In this document: piece after piece, positions 38,295 to 51,745 of the stretch
Layout: every line of letters starts with the position of its first letter
How positions within the stretch are numbered: the stretch's first letter is position 1
Assembly: GCF_036324505.1 (NCBI RefSeq)
Contig: NC_086356.1
Coordinates: 13,935,244 to 13,999,243, forward strand
Direction of reading: 5' to 3'
Length of the DNA: 64,000 nt
From: Eleginops maclovinus
Taxonomy: Eukaryota; Chordata; Actinopteri; Perciformes; Eleginopidae
The notes under the pieces: model-generated
Database searches by the model: none
What the model saw: the letters and a program-made list of their open reading frames with translations, nothing else
Told to the model about the DNA's origin: nothing
Program-made: the position numbers and the translations under genes

Positions 38295-39469
38295 AAGGAT
38301 GTATCAGTGACCTCATAGCCTGTTATAATTGAGACTAATGACAACACCATATGGGCGTCAAGACCTGTGGTTTGAGGTTACAATAGCTTATTGTATTGCA
38401 TCCAGAGTAGTCATGGGTGTTACATAGGGTGTGTGAACCTGCAGGATCGTGGAGTGTGTTTTGTGCACGTGCGTGTGTGTGTGTATGTGTGTGTACGTCT
38501 CTGAGCCTTACAAAAACCAAACTAAAGGCTAGTGTTTCAAAACTCTGTGAAGTTGGGACAGCCATAAAAAATCTATGGTTCATGTTACATGTGAGGGATA
38601 AAAGTCTCTGTAAATCCTGCCGTGCTTTTAGAATATTTCACACAGTTCTTTAGGCTACCTCCTGTTCTCTGACCCATAAAGGACAGTTTCTCACATGCTG
38701 GACGTTCCTCACAGGAAATGTGGGTGCACGTTTTACTGCAGTTTTCTGGTGTTTAGACAGCAGGGAGGATCTACTCTATCTCTGTTCCCCACAAGTGGTC
38801 TTGTTTGAATTTATTATTTTCAAGCATTTCCTGGTTAGTTTTGGTAGCACGTGGAATTGTTTAAATTAAGTATCTGTTGTGCAATAAAGCTTGCTTTGTC
38901 ATCATTACATCCCATCTATATATGGAATAGAGAGATAAGCAGGACTCAAGTATCTACACCTCATTATGGAGACCTAACAAGCTATAACCTCATAATGACA
39001 TTGCATTCTGTAAAGTTTAACATTTGTTGTTAAAAAGCCTTTTGAAAGTAACCTTAGTAAAGGTTTAATGAATAAGCAATAAATGCAACAATGCCTTTAG
39101 TACAAAGAGGGGTTTAATAACAGCCTTGCTTTGTCCAGTACCAGTAGGTTATTGTGGCTTAGCTTAGCATAGTTTAGCTTGTCAAAAACTAATGACACCT
39201 CATTGGAGTAGTGGTAACAGTTCAGGTTAGCAGGAGATGTCTTTAGAGCAGCGACATGGCTTTAGTTTGTGGATTCATGTGAAATGTTTCCATTGAATAA
39301 TTATCTACTGACATGCTAACTGCTCAGTGAGGCTGTATTTAAAGCTAAATGCTAATGTCAACAATGCTAGCATGTTTATGTTAGCAGACATTGTTTTATG
39401 TTCACCATCTTAGTTAGTAGAAAGTTACATATTTATAACTTCAAAGCCTGGTCCTTAAAACCAACACTA

Positions 39470-39506
39470 AATAATAACAACAACAATAATAATAATAATA
39501 ATAATA
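39470..39506. repeat. (AAT)n/(AAC)n microsatellite
   Basis: AAT units interrupted by AAC units, then a pure AAT run. Confidence 0.9.
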
Positions 39507-40795
39507 CTGATACAACTCTTTGTCCGTGTAAACAAACCCCAGTTGCCATGACTTGTAGTTTTACCTCACTGTTTCTATAATTGATAGATGAACCGCTCGC
39601 TTTTGTTCCTTCTAATTTAAACTCTCCTCGGCTGTCTTGCGTGAGATGGAGCTCTCCGCCTCTCTTTAATAGTTATATTGTCGCTAGTGACCCTGAAGTC
39701 TGAGTTGTGTATATCTTTTTGTCGAAACTGTTTGGGATTTCCCTCTCCTGTCCTCACATTAGTATTTGATAAACATTTCTGTTCAGCTGAGTCTGGCACA
39801 AGAAGAAAACAACATCTTTAAAGCAGGAAGATTAATATCAACAGAGTCCTCCGGTTGCTTGACCCGCACAGAGAAAAACACAAATTGGACAGCCGTGTGT
39901 TTGCTGCTAATTAATAATAGCTGCTGCTGCTGCTGCTCTGGATGTAGTGCAGTGGGGTCATCAGGGTCGTATGTTCAGGAAAACATCTTGTGCGCATGCT
40001 GATTGAGGTCAAGAAAACAAATGTTATCATACAAACTGAATAATAAGTCTAGCTGCTTCCTGGCGTTTAAATAGAGCAACATGTATATCCTGGAAGCTTT
40101 TTTTCCTCTTTAGTAATTGTATGCCATGTCCCACAAGGAGACAGGTGGACATTAGTGAGTGATTGTATTAAAAAAAAAGAGACGGAAGATAAATTAATAT
40201 ATAGGGCATTGCTTACTACATTACAATGTTAGTATTCATGTTTGACCCAATTGAAGCTCACTTGTGTGCTTTGGCACCAGGGTACCAAATAAGAAAGAGC
40301 CAGACCATTTAGTTTAAAGCTGCTAGAGTTGGCTTTGTTTCTAAGGTAGGGACTCAGGCCCATTTGGAACACTCCCCGTCACTTAGCATTAACATAGTCA
40401 ATGTTGTTTTGTGCCGAAGAAGACTTGCGTCATTATCTTTGTTTGATTTGTTTGTGGTGTTGCTTTAGAGTAGAATAGCTTAGTAAAGTCTTCTTGCATG
40501 CCTTCCTACATATCACCTATTCTGGCGATGAGACCAATACATAATGATCACTCGCAGATATTAGAGGAGACCAGCAGTGTTAAGACATGCTTTGGCCACT
40601 CACTTGCCCATGGCTACTCACGTTAGATGGCAGTCCACTTCTGTGTTTTGGTACTGTTCACTCGGGCAAATTGGGCATGAGTGCCATCAGGCATTACTGC
40701 AGATAGGAGCCAAAGCAAGAGCCCCATTAAAACACGAAAGGAAACATTTGATCAAGGCTCAACTTTTGCCAACACACTTATGTTGTATTCCCTAC

Positions 40796-40796
40796 T

Positions 40797-40839
<43 letters not shown>
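40796..40839. repeat. (ACA)n microsatellite
   Basis: About 14 perfect CAA units; the Asn-rich ORF that reads through it is not a gene. Confidence 0.95.
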
Positions 40840-40842
<3 letters not shown>

Positions 40843-43069
40843 ATTTAGTATTATAATGTGTGGGTAAATTGTATCATGTTATGCCCAGTCAATGCTGCCC
40901 TGCCGTCTTGTCTTGTCTAATCCGTTCTCCATGCCCCAGCTTCAGGAGACACACAAATGTTTTATATCACACCGTCTGACATGCCAATAGCAAGTCACAG
41001 TCTCCTCACACACTACTACAGATCTGTTTCATCCATGCAAAAGGCTGTAAAGCTCTGGCTGAAGCCACATTAGTCTTCATTGGAACAGTAAGAAAAGGTG
41101 TGAACCTCTCCCGTCCTGGTGGCCTTTGTGTCTAACAAGCTGGTGTCAATCACCTAACCGTCTTTGCTGAAAAGAGTAAAGGAACAGCAGAGACACCCAA
41201 ATGTTCAAACTTTCCAGCCGTGCTGAAAGTGTGAGCTTTGACAGCATTCAGATAATTAAAAGAGCAGATCAGACTGGGGATGTGATTGCACATGTAAATG
41301 GTGCTGATGGCAGTGTTTGCCGGAGGGTCTGTCTGTCATCAGGGCTGCCGAGCTGCTATCAGGACAGACGACTAATATCATGAATTTAAGATGAGATCGA
41401 GTCTGACTCAAAGTTGGTCAGGTCGCAAACAAAGCCTGAAGTAACCAGCTGTCTCTGCACAGGGGGGCCCATGCATGTGGTCTGCGACAGCTTAACACAC
41501 ACATCAAACAACTGTCAGACCCCAGCCAAATCTCACACACACCTCAACAACAAGAACACACACCTCACCCTCTTTTGGCACTGTGAGCATCACCAAAAAC
41601 AGACTCATAAACTCACATGAAGTCCCGATAAAAGATCAAAGAGACCTGAGATCTGCAGGCGGACTGTCAATGCAGTGTGTGTGTTTGTGTGTTTCTGCCT
41701 TGGTGTTTATTTTGAGATGCAACTACTCATCCATTTCTGCGGAGAGGCTGTCATGACAGTCTAATGACGGATGGATGAGAGATTATGTGTGGTTAGATAA
41801 GAGTGCACAAACATGAGGAGGTCTTCAGTGTGTGTGGTTTACAGCACAAGGCCACACATGAGAGAACAACACCAACAATAACAACAATGTATTTGAGACA
41901 CAGGTGGGTAATTTAGAGGAAAAAATACAAGCTGTGTTGTAAACAAGGTCTCTGGCATGCTGTATTTAAAAAAAATGGATGCTTCAAGCACAGTGCTATT
42001 GGAACTTGTCACTCCTGAAGACTAAAAGATTCAACATTGGGATGTTTCTCCGGCTGCTTGTGCATCATATGCATCTGTATATCTGCAGTGAACTTACTTT
42101 GTTAACTTGTGTGTCTGATGAGGGGATTTTGGGAAAAAGTGAGTGGGTGGATGATGCATTCATCAAGGCCTATGGTTTTATTTAGCTGTTTATTCACATC
42201 CCTGTCAGCGTGCTCAGCTATAAACAGACCTCTTTCCCACCAGAGCAAAGATAGGAAACTCGCTTTATGCTTTTTTTCCTGTTCTGCCGGACGTACAAAG
42301 AGCTGGACGGACAATCAACACCAGTGAAAGAGGACAGAGCTCGGGTGGAGGCACACAATCGCATCAGTTGTGATGATCAAAAACCACAAGATGGCATCTC
42401 AATTATTGGCAACAACAAACAGTTTGCTGAGAGAAAATGACGGAGGGAAAGCTGTAATCAATCCTCATCTTCATAATCAGAGGAAGAAAGGCGGAGATGA
42501 GTGGGGAGAGGAGGATGGAGGGGTGAAGGAAGGGATCAGAGTGGAGGAAAAGATTGTTGAGTGATACAGTAGTTGTGTCTAAAGGTCGCTGCCCCGGCGC
42601 CACCGCTGTCTCTCTGCTGAGAGACGGACCGACTGAAGACTGAGCCAACCCACCTGGGCCAACAAATACACCCAAGGGACAGGAAAGAAAAGAAACACAG
42701 AAGAAGAGTGCTACTTCTTTAACCTCTTAACATGGCATACACCTCTATTGTTTCCCTTAAGCAGCATTACACTAATAAAATCACTTTTTTCCACACTGTG
42801 GCAATGTCACACATGGTGTTGCAGTTTCATACTCCAAGGTTATTTTATGATGGCAGCATTCAATTTTGAAACATTCATGTGCACTTTTTCGCTCACACTT
42901 CCCTAAAATCCAGCCTGACACATTTGGTTTCTTTGGAAACTTTCAACACTAGAATTTATATAAAGACTTACAACCTCAAACAATGTTTTGCTGCATAGCT
43001 AAGTAAATCATTTTACACCATGCATGCAGTTAATAGTGTTTGGCGGTGTATATTGACAATAGGTCCCAA

Positions 43070-43118
<49 letters not shown>

Positions 43119-43130
43119 GTAATAGTAATA
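43070..43130. repeat. (AAT)n microsatellite
   Basis: About 17 AAT units, then AGT/AAT variants at the right end. Confidence 0.95.
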
Positions 43131-43299
43131 TAACATTCCATTATTTGATCATAGGAGGCTCTTGGGTTTTATAATTTTATTTCATAGTTTTTATTGATTT
43201 ATTTTATTTACATGTGCTTTGCATTAACTAAATTGTTGTATTGTGTATCATACTCAATTTAGTTCATTCATTTGGCCTTTTCTTAAGTGATACCTTATA

Positions 43300-43390
43300 T
43301 AATACACTTTATTTATATTGCATCTTTAATGCAACATGCAGGCCAAAGTGCTTTACAGAGTTAGACCAGATACAAAATAAAGATTGAGCA
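43300..43390. repeat. LINE/SINE 3'-tail-like fragment
   Basis: An actttatttatattgcatc block, then ggccaaagtgctttacagag, resembles the 'tttatatagcgcctttcaa...gctttacaga' tail found on many fish retroelements. The better-preserved relative in this window is at 52595-52660, attached to LINE coding sequence. Confidence 0.4.
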
Positions 43391-44224
43391 TAATTTAAAA
43401 CAACTTATATATCAAACAAATAGAGAACAGAACCATAAAACAATAAAACATGAACAGTGATACCACTAAACTTACCCCGAATTAAAAAGATAGGCTTTTA
43501 ATCTAATTTTAAAAAAGAGTTTGCTGTTCTAAGAATATATGATGACCATTTTTCACACACATTATGAAGGAAATGCAAAATGTGATCAAATATATCTCAC
43601 CTAAATGATATTGTTGTAAATTATCTTCAGTAAAAATGGAATAGAAATATAACTTATTACTTTAACTAAAGGCTGTTAAACATGTTTTAACTGATCACGT
43701 TTTCTTTTTTTTTGTTTTTCCAGCTTGCAGTTTATTCAATTTAAACTTATATTTATTTTGTGTTTAGTTTTTGGTTCCTAATTGGACAAGCATGTTCAGA
43801 CATGAAAAAAAAAAACAGAATTAGAAATGTAAATAGTGCAGGCCATCAGCAGAGTGCTCCGGTGCCAGAAGGACTCTCGATTGATATTGTAATGGACTAC
43901 TTGATGAAACTGTCATGCCCAGGCTTGACTTAAGGGAGCTGTCCAAACATGTCTCACCAAAAGTAATTCACCAAAGTAAAATAAACATCTTCAATAATAT
44001 CCGTGGGAAGGAAAAAATATAAATAAAAATAAATGTAACCCACATTTTAGGAATGAAATTGTTTTGGAAAAGAAGGAATAATCTTTAAAAAATACTATTA
44101 TTACAAGAAAAAATGCATTTTCAACCCATATTGCATGTAAAGTGACTCTACTATGCATTATGTTGAGTACTAATCAAATGAATGGAAGGAGAGGTGGGTG
44201 TGTACATAGAGAAAGAGCATGAGA

Positions 44225-44310
44225 GGAGGAGGGCTGTGGGAGGGGAGGGGAGGGGAGTAGGGGGCGTCCTGTGAGGGCACAAGTCTGAGGGGGTATTTAA
44301 GGGTGGGCAG
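44225..44310 (+). promoter_or_regulatory. Apelin receptor core promoter: G-rich tract plus TATA-like box
   Basis: A G-run tract at 44237-44265 (repeated GGGG spaced by A/GA/TA) precedes a TATA-like TATTTAAG at 44294-44301. The start codon is about 105 bases further on, at 44404. Spacing fits a TATA-driven start near 44325. By motif only. Confidence 0.55.
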
Positions 44311-44403
44311 ATTTCAAATGCAGCAATAGACTTCAGAGTGCTTAGACTGTGGATCTATCTGCAACAGTTTCCTTTTCTTAAGAAAAAGGAACAAGAAGAG
44401 AAA

Positions 44404-45474
44404 ATGGAGCCAACTGAAGAGCCTTATGAGTACTACGACTATGACGAGACTGAGAACTCCACCATGTGTGACTATTCTGAGTGGTCTCCGTCATACTCTG
44501 TCATCCCGGTGCTGTACATGCTTATTTTCATCCTCGGCCTCTCTGGAAATGGAGTTGTGATCTTCACGGTATGGAGAGCTCAGGGTAAGCGGCGAGCTGC
44601 TGACATCTACATCGGCAACCTGGCCCTGGCTGACCTCACCTTCGTGGTCACTCTTCCCCTGTGGGCCATCTACACCGCCATGGGCTACCACTGGCCCTTC
44701 GGAGTGGCCCTGTGCAAGATCAGTAGCTACGTGGTGCTGCTCAACATGTATGCCAGCGTCTTCTGCCTCACCTGCATGAGCTTCGACCGATACCTAGCCA
44801 TCGTCCACTCCCTGTCCAGCACTCAGCTGAGAACCCGGGGCCACACAAGAGCCTGCCTCACCGCCATCTGGCTGCTGTCTGGCATCCTGGCTGCCCCCAC
44901 TCTGATCTTCCGCACCACCACATTTGATCCAACCAGCAACCGCAGCTCCTGCGCCATGGACTTCAGCCTGGTGATAACCAAACTGGATCAGGAGAACCTG
45001 TGGATCGCAGGGCTCAGCATCTCCTCCTCAGCTCTGGGATTTCTTCTGCCTTTCCTAGCCATGATGGTGTGCTACGGGTTTATCGGCTGCACCGTCACTC
45101 GGCACTTCAACACCCTGCGAAAAGAGGACCAGCGCAAGAGGAGGCTGCTGAAGATCATTACAACGCTGGTAGTGGTGTTCGCCGCCTGCTGGATGCCCTT
45201 CCACATCTTGAAGAGTGCTGATGCCCTCTCTTACCTGGAGTTGTTTTCCGCCAATTGTGCCTTCCTGCGCTTCCTGCTGCTGGCTCACCCCTATGCCACC
45301 TGCCTGGCCTACGTCAACAGCTGTCTCAACCCCTTCCTGTATGCCTTCTTCGACCTGCGCTTCAGATCCCAGTGTCTCTGCCTGCTCAACCTCAAGAAGT
45401 CTTTGCATGCGAGCCCGGCCAACTCCCTGTCCTCTCAGAAGACAGAGGCTCAGTCTCTGGCCACGAAGGTGTGA
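44404..45474 (+). CDS. aplnr: Apelin receptor (APJ), class A GPCR
   Basis: Seven-transmembrane receptor for apelin and Elabela/Toddler, coupled to Gi; in fish it guides mesendoderm and cardiac progenitor migration. The CDS is a single exon of 356 residues, as usual for this gene. Visible landmarks: an acidic Tyr-rich N-terminus with sequon N18-S-T; TM1 with GLSGNGVVIF; TM2 LALADL; TM3 ending in DRY (128-130); sequon N179-R-S; TM6 CWMPFH; TM7 NPFLY (309-313). Cys104 and Cys183 form the expected TM3-ECL2 disulfide, and Cys22 and Cys284 the N-terminus-ECL3 pair. The C-terminal SLSSQKTEAQSLATKV is characteristic of fish apelin receptors. The ATG at 44404 (context aaaATGg) was chosen over a non-ATG in-frame extension. 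The paralogue, aplnra or aplnrb, is not resolved. Confidence 0.96.
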   Translation: MEPTEEPYEYYDYDETENSTMCDYSEWSPSYSVIPVLYMLIFILGLSGNGVVIFTVWRAQGKRRAADIYIGNLALADLTFVVTLPLWAIYTAMGYHWPFGVALCKISSYVVLLNMYASVFCLTCMSFDRYLAIVHSLSSTQLRTRGHTRACLTAIWLLSGILAAPTLIFRTTTFDPTSNRSSCAMDFSLVITKLDQENLWIAGLSISSSALGFLLPFLAMMVCYGFIGCTVTRHFNTLRKEDQRKRRLLKIITTLVVVFAACWMPFHILKSADALSYLELFSANCAFLRFLLLAHPYATCLAYVNSCLNPFLYAFFDLRFRSQCLCLLNLKKSLHASPANSLSSQKTEAQSLATKV

Positions 45475-46505
<1,031 letters not shown>

Positions 46506-49500
46506 AAAAACACAAATATCCTCTCTGTCTGGTCTCTCTCTGTCACTTGTGATCGCTTGTTATGCCTCGCTGCTGGAATGTATTTTCTCCCATCCAGTGA
46601 ATGTGCTTCTTCCTGTTAGTGCATTGCTTTCAGGAGGCAGTCTCCGTCCCATTGTGTTTCGCAGGGCCAAAATCAAAGCAATTGTCTGCAGGAAATGCAA
46701 GTTGGACTTCTGTTTCCCTCTTTCCGGACGCTTGTTTCTCCTCCTCCTTACAACTCGCTCATAAAAACAATCAGTGAGCACAAAAGTTTCTAAATTGGAT
46801 CAACCAGAGGGACATCTAGCTTTCTCCAAGAAATGTTTCAAGTCGAAAGGGTTAATTAGCATAACTGCAGGGTTCTTTATTCTGTACCAATACATCCAAA
46901 AATACATCTAAATGAGACCCTTGGTCATTAGTTAATCAAGATTGAAAATAGTTAATGTATTGTTGTTTGTTTTCAACAAGTTGCTGAGCTTTACATTGGA
47001 ATTTAACGATATTGACTGTAAAGAGCTTTTTACCGGATGTAATCAGCAACAGCAGGGAGACAGAGGGATTGGACTAATCCCTGGGTGCTGATTTGTAATG
47101 AGACTATCTATCCCTGAAACCTGTGACAGAGAATGGCTTAGTCTTAATTACCTACAATTAAAGTTTGCTACAATGTGCCTTAAATTAAATTAAGGTGACA
47201 AAAGCTCAATTTTAAGTATGTTTTGATTTTATTTGATAAAGGTGAAATGTGAAAATGTCGTTGTCATAGAGAAATGAAATCTAACAGCTGCAGTGACATT
47301 CACTCCGTGTCTTTCATCGCTGTCTCAGCTCTATAATCTCATCCGAGCCAAGACACAAAGACATTCAAATCTGTGTGAAATATGTCTCTTAATTGGGTCT
47401 AGAATTTCTATGTTTAGAAGTGAGGAATGTCCTGAAAACTAGAAACACTCAACAACTTTTTGCATATAAAACAATAAAAACAGTCCAACAGTAAATGAAA
47501 TAGTGGCAGCCTCCATGAAAGATATTTTATTGGTGAAACAGCATACAGTACATTTGTTTTACTGGATGTCTTTTTACATTACCCTCCATCTGTCAGCTTG
47601 AAAGTGAAAGCCCGCTGTGAAATATAATCTGGATAGATTCATGTCATGCGTTTTCAAGTTTGATGAAGCTAATGTGATCATGTTACCGAGATTTCATGGC
47701 ATGCACTTTGCCAAAGCTACAACACTAACTTTTAAACGTAATGAGAGAAAACGGATTTATGCCCTTTGGGGAAGCATGCTGCCTCTGGGAATTCTGAGGA
47801 TATAAGCACTTCCCTTAATAAGAAATTACAAACTGCTTTCTGGAAAAAGACATTGACAAGAATATTTCATTCAACCTCAAGAGCTAAAAAACATAATAAA
47901 ACATCCATGTGACTGAGACTGTTTGTGTTCTGCATCTGCAGAGACACGCACCAGTGTTTCTCTGAAAATACTGCTAGAAAAATAATCAAGGCTCCATAAA
48001 ATGTCAAAAGATAACAAACTCAAACCACAAAGTATATAATGGAATAGTTTCTTGTTGGCAGCACGGATTATACCTGTTACAACTCTTCTTGAACATAAAT
48101 CTGCTTTACACAACAATTAATGTTAATCTCATACTAAATGTGTTAATCACGTTTAATTAGTGTCCCAGTGCTCACAAATAAACCAGTCAAAATTTCAATT
48201 TTTATGAGAAGTATTTGGAGTTTTGAATGAAACTGTGACTTAATTACTTCCTTCTTTTGCTCTCTACTGAACCACCCACAGAGGGATATAGTGATTTTCC
48301 TTCCACGCATTTGGCCTGTTGCTATGATTTTAGATAACAGAAAGTAAACAGAAATGTTTAAATAGAAACATAATCAACTCAAACTATTAACACATTATAA
48401 CAGCTAGCTGGAAGCTCAATGCATCTGGACTGCTAATGCAAAAACAACAGTCACTATATTGCTTTTTCTGGGGTAGTAAGCTGTGCTGTTTTATTTTGTC
48501 AGAATCTGGTTTATTGTCAAATGCGTTCTCACATACAATCCCTTTGTGATTTGGTGGATAACGAATCAAATTGTAAGAGAAAATCTAAATAAAGCAAACA
48601 CTGCATAATAATACAATAATGCAAAATATAAAATGTACAGTAACATGTAAGTTTCAAAAGGGGTGGAATTTGAAAAATATAAACTAAAGAATGTGAAAAC
48701 ATTCAAATTATGATGAATAAAGAATGCATGCAATAATTATTGTATTAATGTAACTCATTGAGTCAGTTCTTCAATATGTGTGCTGATATTTTGATTTGTT
48801 TTTTTGAACTGACCCTTTAAGTCTGGACAGAGATGCCCTCTCTGTCTTTGGAGGTGATCTATAAACACAGCACAATGCAGACTGTAAATAAGCCAAACCC
48901 AAAATCTTCCACAGACTGGACAATGTTTGTTTACAGTGTAACGCATATCAATAGAAACCGCAGGCGAAGCTGAGAAGGTCGAGTTTCTATAGGAGTGCCC
49001 ACCTTATCTCATTCATTATCCATCAATGGGAATCAGAAAGCCTTTGTCTTGTTACAAATCAGGCTTGCAGCCAGGCCTCCTGTGTGTTAGCTGCACATAA
49101 ATCAGAACCCAATAAACAGGCAGAAAATAGACACAGGAAGAGTGCTGTCATTTCTTCTCCATTCTAACAATGGAGGCTGAGCAGCACGGCCATCAGACCG
49201 GACCTTGAGCCTGTGTCATGCATAGTGTGGTAGGATGAGGTGTTGACCCCTGGTGCGTCTTGAAGGACCCTCAGCTTCCTGCCGCCCGGTATCGGAGCGC
49301 TCCTCCTTGCACCATCCCAGGAAGATGACAGACCTCACGGACAGGATAGGATTCTGCAGGCCAGGCAGGAAAGGAAAGGTAGGGGTTCCTGACCGGGGAT
49401 ATCCTGTCTTTCAGAGGCTTCTCCCTGCGTTTAGGGCCCTCTGCAAGATAGATAGAGAAGCCTGCTACTCCTGAGGTCATCGAAGACATGAGTGCTCACT

Positions 49501-50509
49501 TCTGTGTGGCAAAGGAGAGCAATAAGGACTGTTTGACAAATAACACAAGAGCTTGAAGCAGACATAGTGGCAAACATGTGACTCAAACACCTGAGGTGAC
49601 AAGTCAGATGTCTCTTTCTCTCTCCCCACTCTCTGCTCTCACTGAGTCTCCCCTGAGATGGCAAACATTTCATCAAAGACGGCCATCGTTAGTGGAGACA
49701 CGTCGTTTCCGACAGCAGAAAGGAGTGGAAGTGCCCAAGCTTTTGGGGTGACTCCGGATCTTGGGTTTTGTGAGTCTCAGAGAAGATCATCCTCTTCACA
49801 GAGCACAGAGTGTCCCTTCATTCCCTCCTCTATCCTCTCCATTGTGCATCCTTCCCTCACTCGGGAATAAATGGATGCCCTGTCATCTGGAGCAGGAGCG
49901 AGCGAGTTCAGAGGCTCAGCTGCACTCACTTAAGCATCACAGGTAGAGATAGCGGCACAGAGAAGCACACATGCAAGACATTACGCAAGAGCACGACCAT
50001 GGTAGGCTGTGTGGTGCATGATGCATTGATTTAGACAATCACTGTAGTGAAGAGTATAACGTTAATGTGTAGCTTTAAATGTGGTAGTGTGGGATGTTTG
50101 GTGCAGCAATTTTCCTGAATCCAAGAAAATAAAGTAAAATTAATGTACCAACTGTCCTCTGTTATTGCAGCCACATCTTAAAGGTCTTTAACAACACTGC
50201 GGCCCCACAGACTCTCTGTCTGTGTTTGTGTGTGTCTTTTAATCACATCATGTTGATGTGTTGATGGTTGTGGATTCTGAAATGTGTAACCTCAATTTCC
50301 CTTCCAGACACGTTGTCAGACATATTAACAATTTGGTTTAAAAAACAAACAAATATCATGTCATCTGCTCTACTTAGAATAAATTCAAGTTGAGCTTTAA
50401 AATAAAGACCCTTTGTGAATATTTTAAATCTGATCTATAGTACAGGATATTTTTTGATTTCAGACATCTGTCATTCACTACACACCCCACAAAGTGTCAC
50501 AAGTTTCAT

Positions 50510-50590
50510 GGGTTTTATTATCATATGCACAGTAGCTACAGTGTAGTTATGGCAATGAGAATCATAGACCAGTCTACAAGTAGTGCAAAA
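50510..50590 (-). repeat. Dispersed retroelement-tail-like repeat, inverted copy
   Basis: The + strand reads ttttattatcatatgcacag, then agctacagtgtagttatggc and aatgagaatca. Its reverse complement matches the '...tttcattgccataac-acactgtagct...ataataaaa' form of the repeats at 28945-29115 and 63690-63852. Confidence 0.45.
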
Positions 50591-50740
50591 ATAAATAAAT
50601 AAATACAATAAGCTAAATGATGCATAGAATTGAAGTGACAAAGTAAATGCAGGAGTCTATGTGCATGTAAATAGAAAACAACACATGTAATTGTTCATAA
50701 AGAAACGTAATGAGCCAACATTTTTAATTTGTTTACAAGA

Positions 50741-50896
50741 TTATATAACTGTGAGTTACTGGAGTGCATTTTTGGAGGAGAAAAGTCAAAGTAGAAGTGA
50801 ACCATTTTAACCCCCGTTGTATAGACCCGCACACAGAAGACTCTTTGCATGACATCCTCCTGACAGGTGGCATGTTGAAAGGATGCCCAGAAACCC
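50741..50896. repeat. Unclassified dispersed repeat, copy A
   Basis: About 155 bp (gagttactggagtgcatttt, then aagtcaaagtagaagtgaac, then ggatgcccagaaac at the right end), matched closely by copy B at 55904-56062 in the same orientation. Family not recognised. The two copies flank nfkbil1. Confidence 0.8.
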
Positions 50897-51745
50897 GGAG
50901 ACAGGCTTATGAATACTGAGTAAGCTATGCACAACCCTTTGCAAACCTTTTAATCACTATTGCTTTACTGTTTTAATATATTGTTGTTGTTTTATATAGT
51001 GTATAGCTACTACTCTTTACCTGTGTCTGTACTTGTGATGTGTTGAACCTTTGTTCAGGTTTTTGTTCTCTTTTCTAGCTTAATTTATTTTTGTTGCCTC
51101 ATTTGTATTTATGTTTCTGTAGTCTTAATTGAAATCAACAGAAGCAGGGTAAAAGACCTTGAATTAGGACAAATAATACTCGGCCAATAAGTCTGATTTT
51201 GGCTGATGTCAACCGAGTCCTGAATTAATGAAGAATGTCACTAAGAAAATACATACGGTGAATGGTGGCTTTGTTTTGACCTTATTTCAGAGAGGGAAAG
51301 AGTATTTTAGGGCATCATGTTCACCTTCAGTGGGCTGCCAAGTCAATCAACACAAGTTATTCCATTTACATCTTTTTTATTTAATAAAATATGCAATATA
51401 CTCAAAATGCTACTACTATTTTGATGTGTGTATTTAGCTCTCGGAGAAAAGGTGAACCAGTTAGGAGAGAAACACTGTTTTTGTGTTTTTAAATATGTGT
51501 TTTATATGATGGGACTATGCTTTTAGAAAAATAATAATTCCCGATCTACAAAGATAGTCAATACTGACACCTAGTGACAACACCAGAACCATTCTGTCCC
51601 CGGAACCTAAGTGTCCCAGCTGAAACGATCTTCGGAGTTATTTAGAAGAAGGACCCGACTAGCCTATGCTAAGCGAAGCTAAGGCCTTCAGAAGCTAACA
51701 CAAGTCTAATGAACCTATTCTGTTTCAGTCTGCTCCGAACTCCTC

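Larger units (their letters stand above)
46506..51745. other. Intergenic DNA between aplnr and nfkbil1
   Basis: About 5.2 kb. No ORF has homology or splice continuity. It holds two repeat pieces (50510-50590 and 50741-50896). The interval 51540-51745 is the presumed nfkbil1 promoter and 5'UTR; it shows no TATA box. Confidence 0.5.

Noticed and set aside
44338..44403. In-frame N-terminal extension of the apelin receptor by 22 codons
   Set aside because: It begins at a non-ATG codon, the extension reads like 5'UTR, and the ATG at 44404 has good context and a typical APJ N-terminus.
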